Below are positions 55,992 to 64,000 of a stretch of 64,000 bases of DNA, piece by piece. The stretch is from the NCBI GenBank assembly GCA_047967505.1, contig CM106541.1; one strand, 5' to 3'. The notes under the pieces were generated by a model. That model was not told the DNA's origin, did not search any database, and worked only from the letters and a program-made list of their open reading frames with translations. The translations under genes and the position numbers were made by a program. Numbering within the stretch: position 1 is the first letter of the stretch; each line of letters begins with the position of its first letter. This stretch comes from Dipteris shenzhenensis (lineage: Eukaryota > Polypodiophyta > Polypodiopsida > Gleicheniales).

Positions 55992-57160
55992 GCTTGGTTG
56001 CAAAAGGAAATACGTTTTTCTTGGTACACAAATATATAACTCCAAGAACCAACGGAGTGGCTGTCATAGATCTCCTTTTGCAGTGGTCATCATAGACCTC
56101 CTCTTGTAATACATAAAAATAGGCAATGGAGCTATAACTCCAATAACTAATGCGGTGGTTGCTCCAAGACAACCTTGAATTTGGGGCAATGATAGGTTGT
56201 CATGCTAGAGACTGTGGTGAGGTGATGTTTAGAATGATAGATTGCATCTCAGTATTACACAAAAAACTAGCACGATGGTCTCTCCAAACCAACCTATGAT
56301 CTGTATGGGCATGCTGCCTAGTGGTAGGTGGCAAAGCTGTGGTACAAGGCTACATGATGACACGTGGTTAGGCTAGATACTGCGCTGCAGTGGTGTTCAA
56401 AATTATAGATTACGTCTCATTATTACACCAAGAACTAACACAGTGGTCTACCTTGAATTTTAATGATATGCATGGGCATGTTGCCCAGTGAAATGTGTTA
56501 AAGCTGAGGCAAAAGGCTGTGCAATGATAGGTGGTTAGGCCAAGGACTATGCTGCATAAAGCAATGCAGAGATGCATGATGTAGTGCAGAGTTGCCGTGT
56601 GTCGAGCTTTGTAGTGTTCAAAATAAATAGATTGTGTCTCATTATTATGCCAGTGCTGCATCATGATGTTAGGAAAATTTTTGATGAGAGCATGGGTTTG
56701 CACAAAATTCAAAATTTCACCCAAGAGAGCATCGTATCATGGCCCCAAAATGGCCCCAAAAATAGTTTTGTGGTTGGCTACACCCAAGCAATAATTGACC
56801 CTTTACAATCCTGATATATGTCCTTTAAACATATTCACAAATCTTTCCAAAAAACATTCCATTAGCCATGCATAGTCAAGCAACTTGATCCACTAGATGA
56901 ATGATTAAAAATAGTATGCTCATTGGGAATGCTTTTTAAATCAACAACTTCAATGGCTTAGTGTAACTTTGAGATCAAAGCACTCAATTTATTGATAGCA
57001 TTTTGGATATCATTAGTTAAATAACCTCGTAAAGCAATAGGGAGTACATATATTTGTACATGATACTATAGTCAATAATAATTTTGAGCTCGCTATAAGT
57101 TCAAATGCAAGTAGAAGTCTAACTTTAAGATATTCAAAATCTGTAATAACTTATGTGAGG
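55992..57160. other. non-coding, degenerate repeats of about 170-220 bp
   Basis: AGATT[G/A][C/T][A/G]TCTCATTATTA blocks at about 56236, 56404 and 56625 mark three diverged units that also share GGGCATG[C/T]TGCC and GTGGTTAGGC. No gene is seen. Confidence 0.6.
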
Positions 57161-57480
57161 AGCTCTTGTATGTCACGATTTCAAGATTAGGTAGGAACAA
57201 TTGTGTGAGGAGCTCTTGCATGTCACGATTTCAAGACTAGGGGAGGAACGATTGTGTGAGAAGCTCTAGGATTGTACAGAGATGGAGGAGTAGAGATGGA
57301 GGAGTAGGATGATACATTTGGGAGGGGATCCATAGTGGGAGGGGATAGAAGTTACAGGAAGAGTGCAACAAGAAAGGTCAAGTGGTAATGGTGAAGGAGT
57401 AATTAGACAAAATAGTGAAGGGAATCAAAAATGGTAAATGATATGGAATAGTGGATGCTTAAGTACAGTAAAGGCCATTG
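57160..57480. repeat. copy of the decayed ORF's 5' flank
   Basis: Contains TCACGATTTCAAGA twice (57174 and 57222), matching TCATGATTTCAAGATCAGGG at 53760, then the purine-rich blocks shared with 53820-54050. Confidence 0.75.
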
Positions 57481-57539
57481 TGGTGGTCTAGCTCATGTGA
57501 AGGTGGTTATTTGAGGTGGCTAAACCATAACTTTTTTTC

Positions 57540-58240
57540 CACAAAAGAAAATTGATGTGCATGCGATTAGGTAGAGTGCAATCAATTAGCAGACACCGCG
57601 GTGGCTCCTTGATGATTATTTTGATTGGGCTTGCATGTGATTTAATTATCACTTAATTATACCAATCACCAACATGGCGGCCTCTTCATGATTATTTGGA
57701 CGGCACCACTTGATGTGGGAAATCTTGCCCATCCATATGGTGCATCGGCATGCATGGGGTTTAATTACCACCAATCATAGGCATGGCACCTCCTTCATGA
57801 CTATTTGGATGTCCCAATGTTAATTACTAGTCATTGTGGTGGAATGTGATTGCATGCTAGCTTGGATGCTATTATTTTTGGGGAAAATTATTTTTAGTGT
57901 AGTTAAAAGTACTAGTCATCAAGATGGCATGAGATTAAATAGCGGCTTATGATTCTACAATTGGATGGGCTTGCATACCAATGGTTATTTTTGGGGAAAA
58001 ACAAGCAATCTAGTCCTGCATGCATCCAATTTGATTTCCACTTAACTACTAGTCACCGGAATGATGGTTCGCTCATGATTATTTGGACATCCCGAGAGTA
58101 TGCTTAGTCCAATTAATTACCAATCACCATAGTGTCATGTGATTGCATGCATGCAATTATTTTTTAGTCACCGTGGTGGCATGAGATAAAATAGTAGCTC
58201 ATTAGTATATAATTGGATGGGCTTGCATGCTATTAGCAGA
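57540..58240 (+). repeat. dispersed motif family, second cluster
   Basis: At least eight degenerate copies of a core near TTAATTACTAGTCACCGTGG followed by TGGCATG (about 57582, 57658, 57760, 57820, 57905, 58043, 58110 and 58165), often with ATTGGATGGGCTTGCATG between them. Confidence 0.75.
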
Positions 58241-58389
58241 AAAAGAAATCAAGACCAGAGGCTAGAGGCTAAGCATGGCGACGCTTGAGGGCCATAGGGG
58301 AAAGGAGATCGTGAGGGCGAACCGTTATCATGGGAGGGGAAAAGGAATTTCTATTACTTCTCCCATGGACTTGGAGCCATATCTCACTA

Positions 58390-58634
58390 AATGTAGCCTA
58401 GGTGGAGGGGTGGCACATGGAGGAGCAATGCCACCTTACATTTTATAATATTACTATCATGGATTATGTACAACACACCTTATGGGTCCTCCTATGTCGA
58501 AGGGTGGCACATGGTCATGCCCTGCCACCTCAACCTTGGGCCCTATGCACAACATATTTTATTATACTATTGCCACATATACAAACACATACACATATTA
58601 ATGCCTTTTTCCTTAGACAATTTTATCCATAACA
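58390..58634 (-). repeat. 3' LTR (start certain, end approximate)
   Basis: Directly after the polypurine tract the minus strand begins TGTTATGGATAAAATTG at 58634. The LTR continues leftward through a segment with a doubled GGTGGCACATGG block (58408 and 58502). The end could not be fixed. Confidence 0.5.
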
Positions 58635-58650
58635 GTTCCCCCCCCCCAAG
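58635..58650 (-). promoter_or_regulatory. polypurine tract
   Basis: The minus strand has TTGGGGGGGGGGAAC immediately before the TGTTATGG LTR start, the usual plus-strand primer of LTR elements. Confidence 0.8.
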
Positions 58651-59542
58651 CAGGGAATGCATAGAATTTCCATGCCTGGGTCCATCACACACAAAGAACG
58701 GCTTGAGGTAATGCTTGTTGATCACCTTCTTGCCATATGGTTCATGCAGCTCCTGAACTTGTACAGACCCATTGCTACGTTCCTTGATAACTTTGTATGG
58801 ACTAGTCCACAGTGGCAGAAACTTCTTATCCATTTGGTGGTCTAATCTGTTATCAAAGCATAGCACAACATCCCCCTCAGCAAAGTGTCTTTCCCATCCC
58901 TTGCGAATCTTAGCATCCATGTAGGCCTTTTGTTGATTCTTTTGGACCTCTCTTTGGTGGTGCAAGGTGTCGGGTTTCATCTAACTTCTCAAGTTGTACC
59001 AATCTGGCCTCTACATGTTCATCTTTTGTCATCCTCTGTTCTTGTGCCAATCTCAAAGTTGGAATCTCTATCTCTAGTGGTAAAACGGCCTCAGTACCAT
59101 ACACCAACTCAAAAGGAGTGTGACCTATAGATGTTTTATGAGTGATATTGTAAGCCCACATGGATTCAGTGACCTTCTGATCCCATTGGCTCCTGTTCCC
59201 TGTGGCCATTTTTCCCATGGTTTTACAAAGGAGGCCATTGGTCCACTCTGTTTGACCCATGGATATCGGATAATAGGTGCTAGAAGTGTGATGATCAATA
59301 CCCATGTGATCCATGAGTAACTCTACTGCTTCATTTAAGAATGGACTCCCATGGTCAGAGACAATCTCCATGGGTGTCCCAAACCTTGTGTAGATACGTT
59401 CAAATATGAAATTTGAAACTGCCTTACCATTTGCAGCGGGGAGGGTGATAGCTTCAGCCCACTTAGTGACTGAGTGGCTACCAAAAGAAACTTCTTTTTG
59501 CGGGCAGTCATGGGCAAGGGCCTGACAAAATCTATTCCCCAC
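58651..59542 (-). pseudogene. gypsy integrase core and C-terminus, disrupted
   Basis: Frames 59542-58910 and 58980-58567. The core shows KWAEAITLP, FERIYTRFGTPMEIVSDHGS (second catalytic Asp), and the segment around GQTEWTNG with the catalytic glutamate, followed by YGTEAVLPLEIEIP. The C-terminal part has KNQQKAYMDAKIRKGW, then FLPLWTSPYKVIKE, a GPY/F-like module, and HYLKPFF. A frameshift near 58950-58980 separates the two. Confidence 0.88.
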
Positions 59543-61310
59543 TTCTGAAATGGATGGATGGACATCACTGGGTGATGTTGCCTAGGACGCAAATCCTTCC
59601 TACCAAAGAATTGACATGGTTCATAGGTTTTGCAATACAAAGTGACATCCTTGAACAAGGTCGGCCAATAGTATCCAACATGTAAAATCTTCTTAGCTAC
59701 ATAGTCACTGGCATAGTGGCCTCCACAAAATCCATCATGATAATGCTTCAATACCTTAGGCACTTCATCTACATCAATGGCCCATCTTAGTACCCCATCC
59801 ATGACTTGACGGTATAACACCCCATCAAGGAGGGTGTAGCGCCTACTATCTCTGCGGATCTTCTTTCTCTCATAGCTAGTACTTTCTGAAGGAAAGGAGA
59901 AAGCAGTCAGAAACTTGTAGATACCACCATACCATGGATCCCCAACTTCTATGGCTGCTACAAGGGTTACATCAAGGCACTCCTCTAAATCAATCAAAGC
60001 ATTCTTCAAGTTGGAACAACCCCCTTTTACAATTTTGAAAGAAAAATCATATTCTTGTAGAACTGTCAACCATTTGGCCAACCAGCCCATGGGATTTGGT
60101 GATTGAAGAACCTGTTTTGCAAGACCAGTGCTAGTGAGTATAATGGACTTTCCAGCCACATAATGCTTAAATTTCTCAAGGCAAAACACCAAAGACAAGT
60201 GTTGAGCAATTGCTGTTTGGAGCAAGGGATTGATGATGGCAGCATTCACATTCTTTAAGTTCACACATATCCACAACATCGAACGGGATACATGAACCAA
60301 TCCTCCCCTTGTTGGAGAAGAATACCTACCAGAGTGTGCTCACCAAACCCAGGATTGATATAGAAAGTCTTTGACCAATTTGGATTGCGTAGAATGGGTT
60401 CTGAAGCCAGAGCAATCTTGATTTGTGCAAACCCATGATCACAATCCTCATCCCAAGAGAAATCAACCCCATCTTTTAATAGCATAGTCATGGGTCGTGT
60501 CAAAGCAGCATATTGATCAATGAAGCGGCGATAGTATCCTGCTAGATTGACAAATGAGCATACCTGACGTTTGGTTGTAGGCGGGGAGAGCTTGAGGATG
60601 GCTTCTACCTTCTCGGGGTTAGGCTTGGCGCCCTCGAATGAGACAATATGTCCCAGTAATTTCCCTTGAGTGGCTCCAATGGTGCATTTCTCAGGGTTGA
60701 GACTACCATTTGCATCATTAACCCTTTGGAAGGTCAATCTAACCTTCATGATGTGCTCCTTACGTGACGAGAATATACAGAAATCATCTAAAAACACCTC
60801 CAAGAAATCCCCCAAATAAGGAGCAAACACCATCTGCATAAATCTTTGAAAGGTAGTAGGAGCATTGGTGAGGCCAAATGGCATTACTTTGAATGCAAAT
60901 GTCAAATGTGGTTTTAAGCACATCTTCTTTGGCAATTCTGATTTGATAAAACCCATAGTAACCATCACAGAAAGTATACATCTCATGACCACTTACCTTC
61001 TCAAGAATGAGGTCTTGAAAGGGCAAAGGATGATGATCCCTCTTGGTGGCTGCATTGAGTTTCTTATAGTCGATGCAGACCTGCCACTTGTTGTTTTTCT
61101 TTGGGGTGACTACCACTGGTGAAACCCATTCAGTATTGTGAATCGGAACAATAAACCTAGCCTCTACAAGCTTTTGCAACTCCGAACGCAAAGCATCGAT
61201 CTGCAGGGGCCCTAATCTCTGATACTTCTAAGCCACAGACTTTGCATCAGGCTTCAGCTCTATCTTGTGCTCTATGGCAGTCACATGGCGAAGGTGGTGG
61301 TAGCTAGTTG
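59335..61310 (-). pseudogene. gypsy reverse transcriptase, RNase H and integrase zinc-binding part, disrupted
   Basis: Frames 61191-60784, 60992-60261 and 60300-59335. A TAG stop lies upstream of 61191 in the same frame, just before the PLQIDALRSELQKLV region. Reverse transcriptase motifs seen are WVSPVVVTPKKN, CIDYKKLNAATKRDHHPLPF, FGLTNAPTTFQRFM, FLDDFCIFS (the YxDD box with both aspartates), and LGHIVS. RNase H and connection: FSWDEDCDHGFAQIKIAL, LEKFKHYVAGKSIILTS, AKWLTVLQEYDFSF. The integrase HHCC zinc motif follows as HYHDGFCGGHYASD plus C..C. At least two frameshifts. Confidence 0.9.
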
Positions 61311-61395
61311 CAAAGAGGTCAGAGAAATCTTTGAACATTTCTAGGAACTCGTCTTTCTCAATTGGAGTGAGGTCTAGGGAAAGCATAGATTCAAG

Positions 61396-62240
61396 CTATT
61401 GAGGACTAGCTGTTACCTTTTCTGTAGGTGGTGGGGTCGAAGACACCTCCATCATGTAAACTTCCTCCTCTGAGAATTCCTCCCCCCCATCTAATTCTTC
61501 CATTGATTCAGACACCGAGGATGAGAGAGTATCACTGTCTTGCTCCTCTTCTTCTTCTGGTTCCATGGCACCGAGTTGCACTAGGATCTTCTCCTTAGAA
61601 GCACCAAAAGACATGTGTCCTATCTTCCAATAGCTAACTGCATCACTCTTTCTCAACCATGGTCTCCCGAGTATGGTTGGGTAACTCCTGCCTGTATCTT
61701 CAATGTCCACTACATAGAAATTGATAGTGGTGGTCAACCCATTGATAGTGATGGGCAAATCCTCAATGACTCCCAGGGTGGTGAGTCATCAACATCTGCT
61801 ACCTTGATTCGAGTGGAGGAACACCTTGTACATTTCAAATTCAATTTCTTCATGATTCGGGGCACCATGATATTACATGCAGCTCCCCCATTAACACACA
61901 CATTTTTGACATGGCAATTATCTATGATGACATCGACGGTATGTGGGTGCCGATCAATTTCTTCAGAGATAGAGGATACCTCTCTTACCTTTCCCTTTTT
62001 CTTGTTCCTCCTTGTTGAGAGCCCTTGCTGCAGCTCACATCTCACCTTAGGGCTTAATGCTATTAGTTGAGGGAGCATGATGCTCAAAGAACGATGAGCA
62101 AGGTCTTGAATGACCGAATAGTCTTCTTGCCCTGAGCCGATGGGAAAATCCGAGGGTGACCACTTACTCCTGTGAAATCTTTTAGTCTTCTCTATTGGTG
62201 GGTCTACCATCTCAGCATCTGAGGGCTCTGAGAAGGACAC
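61396..62240 (-). pseudogene. gypsy protease region, catalytic residue lost
   Basis: Frames 62240-61734 and 61758-61396. The protease active site reads VNGGAACNIM: the catalytic aspartate of the D-[S/T/G]-G triad is asparagine (codon at 61890-61892). The flap-side segment INFYVVDIEDTG and ILGRPWLRKSDAV follow in the next frame. An acidic linker (EEEEEQDSD) leads toward reverse transcriptase. A frameshift lies near 61745-61790. Confidence 0.85.
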
Positions 62241-63330
62241 CTTCTTCTTGGGTGGCCCGGTCCACGGTTTGGAGAGGGGTCCGAGGTGGTACGACTTCTT
62301 TTCCTGAGGTCAAGGATCTCTACATCAGAATCCTCAGTGCCAGACTCACTTAGAAGATTCATCCTTGGAATATTGGGGCATTCCGTGCGATAATGACCCT
62401 TCTGGTGGCACTCGTAGCATACAACATTAGCACGGTCTCTTAGAGGGCGGTTGGCTTGATTTCTGATGCCCACCATCTCAAGCCGAAGATCATTCAGGGC
62501 CTTGGCTAGGTCATTGACTCCAGGTTCTGTTGCAGGGGGGGCCTCTTTAGCTGGAGGGGCTGAGGGAGTAGAAAGGAGGGGGGCTCGTGGGTGAGGCTGG
62601 GGAAATCTTTGAGGCAGAGAGTGAGAATATACACCTTGTTGAGGGTAAGCATCTAAAGGAGGACCATACATTTGAGGTGGAGGCGGTGGATACATCCCTG
62701 ATGAGGGGTGGGGGTATGCCCCTGAGTTAGACCCCCCAGGTTGTTGTTGCAGGAATTGAGGGGGTTGCAGAGGGACAAAATCATCTTCTTTGAAGCAGGG
62801 TCAGACTGAACTTTATCAAACTTTTGAGCAATCTCATGTGCTAGCACCATAGTTTTTGGATTCTCCCATTTAAGCTTGAGGCGGAATTCATCACTTGCTC
62901 CTGCTACAAGGTAGCCTAGCACATGCTGAGTCATTCCAGCTTGAAATCTGGTATTGTCCTCCTGTGTGGCAATTAAATGGTCCAGGAGCACGGCCACTCG
63001 ATCCACATATTGACACGCCGTCTCATCTTCTGACTGCTTCAAGTTTGCCACCTGCAGGTACACATTCTCTGGCTCCTCTTCTTTGCCGAAATACTCAATC
63101 ATCGCTACTGTCAACCTTGGCCAGCTTTGGCGAATGTCTTCGGCCTGCTTCTCATACCACACTTAAGCCAAACCCTCTAGAAATGTGGGAAGAACCAACA
63201 GCCATCTGTCTTCAGTAAGAAAGTTGAGAGAAACACAACGGCGCTTGAAGGCCACAAGATACTCATTTGGATTTTTGGTCCACAAAACACGGGAATGTTA
63301 GCCATGCTTGGAAGATGGAAAAGAGAGGCT
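62204..63330 (-). pseudogene. gypsy gag, disrupted
   Basis: An open stretch from about 63300 carries FKRRCVSLNF and RWLLVLPTFLEGLA, then a TAA stop at 63163-63165, and continues as VWYEKQAEDIRQSWPRLT in the frame 63162-62653, the retrotransposon gag core. A frameshift near 62690-62740 leads to the frame 62695-62204: proline-rich, then a CX2CX4HX4C zinc knuckle (CYECHQKGHYRTEC) near 62410-62370. The N-terminal MANIPVFCG piece (from 63303) is in yet another frame. Confidence 0.88.
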
Positions 63331-63333
63331 TAT

Positions 63334-63543
63334 CTATGGACAAACAATAGAAAGAGTAAGCTTGAACTGAAAATCGGGTGAAGATACCTCCACAAAGCAC
63401 ACATAGGTAGGGTAGGGTGTGACTGGTGTATTGTGAAATACTACACGGGAAGAATCTTCAGCATAGAATAGCACATAGACAATCTTAAAAGGACCAACCC
63501 TCATGATATCACATCCATCTTTACAAGCGAGGGTTAGAGACAC
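63334..63543 (-). other. short unrecognised frame in retroelement debris
   Basis: A 69-codon minus-strand frame includes VGPFKIVYVLFYAE, weakly like an integrase GPF/Y module, but the rest fits no family. It may be the joint between two retroelement fragments. Confidence 0.25.
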
Positions 63544-63659
63544 GATGCTTCATAAGGTTGTTCATCAAGGCAAATAAGAATGCCATGACAAATGTCAAGA
63601 GTTGGAGAGCCTGCACATCACCTTCAGCTTCTTCCAGTTCTTATAGTCACCATGCTATT

Positions 63660-63993
63660 TCTTCAAGGGGTGTGCAGTCTGGCATCCTTCTTTTGATCAA
63701 TGTCCTTGAGGACCTTTTTGATGATCTTTTGAAGTCGGTGAACTCGTATCAAGTATGCCCAACACTTAGTTTCATGATGACCACAACCTTTGCATTTCTT
63801 ACAAATGATCACCCTCTTTCGTGGCTTGCGGCTTTGTTGGGGTGGTGCTTCCACTTGTGTCATGCATGATTGAAGTACAAGCTTCACGTGCCAAGAAATC
63901 AACAGCTAGATTTCGAGCTCGAGGGATATGCTGAATTTTTACCTCTTCAAATTGGTTGCAAAGTTCCAATGCTTGTTGATGTCGTGGAACCAA
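63660..63993 (-). pseudogene. RNase H end plus zinc-knuckle fragment of another retroelement
   Basis: The frame entering at 63993 has LELCNQFEEVKIQHIPRARN and AVDFLAREA, the closing motif of retroelement RNase H domains (HIPR..N..AD.LA). At about 63870-63845 the sense shifts to an overlapping frame with KKCKGCGHHETKCW, a Cys/His knuckle, and a lysine-rich tail ending at 63663. It lies on the same strand as the gypsy element but upstream of its gag, so it belongs to a different copy that runs past the right edge. Confidence 0.7.
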
Positions 63994-64000
63994 GCCTTTG

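Larger units (their letters stand above)
58390..63330 (-). mobile_element. Ty3/gypsy LTR retrotransposon, broken
   Basis: Minus-strand order gag, protease, reverse transcriptase, RNase H, integrase, polypurine tract and LTR start is that of Ty3/gypsy. No chromodomain follows integrase. The 5' LTR and primer site are missing: upstream of gag the sequence changes to other retroelement scraps. Multiple frameshifts, stops and a lost protease aspartate show it is inactive. Confidence 0.9.

Overview
The window looks like nuclear DNA of a land plant with a large, repeat-filled genome. The evidence is plant-type Ty1/copia and Ty3/gypsy retroelements primed by initiator tRNA-Met, a plant LINE, En/Spm (CACTA)-like remains, long microsatellites, and one intact plant-specific GRAS regulator. 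The species cannot be fixed from sequence alone. The small NSP2-like GRAS gene and the mix of old, broken repeats would suit a fern or another non-angiosperm, but this is inference. No bacterial operon, CRISPR array, rRNA or intact tRNA gene was seen.

Layout. 1-4410: Ty1/copia element on the minus strand (broken gag-pol, 1.6 kb leader packed with GTAC motifs, tRNA-Met primer site, 201-bp 5' LTR), cut off by the left edge. 4411-8336: non-coding retroelement debris with a putative LTR and two short gag/integrase scraps. 8337-11110: gag-only Ty3/gypsy-type element between two LTR copies. 11111-17150: mostly non-coding, with a possible decayed coding stretch, a candidate tRNA-derived SINE, microsatellites, an alternating hairpin repeat and a purine-rich minisatellite. 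17154-21489: about 590-bp direct repeats flanking a broken, unrecognised ORF. 21490-29960: AT- and pyrimidine-rich DNA with segmental duplications, CA repeats, a chromodomain-like pol remnant, and a second tRNA-Met primer site with LTR. 29960-31470: En/Spm-like transposase remnant and a tail with short TAGCGAC-type motifs.

31464-33136 and 40503-47420 share two blocks of sequence. The second region holds a 5'-truncated LINE (40725-46144, itself interrupted by 1.2 kb) next to the only intact gene, a GRAS gene at 47295-48455 (minus). The first keeps only a dead copy of that gene's 3' end. Between them lie short tandem repeats, a 1.3-kb tandem duplication with a foldback in each copy (36340-38936), and a CACTA-type terminus at 39622-39631.

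48456-58390: intergenic repeats, a decayed coiled-coil ORF (52570-53797), a 169-bp foldback element (55823-55991) and a dispersed motif family near TTAATTACTAGTCACCGTGG. 58390-63330: a nearly complete but broken Ty3/gypsy element on the minus strand. 63334-63993: scraps of further retroelements. Apart from the GRAS gene, essentially all coding sequence here belongs to selfish elements carrying stops, frameshifts or lost catalytic residues.
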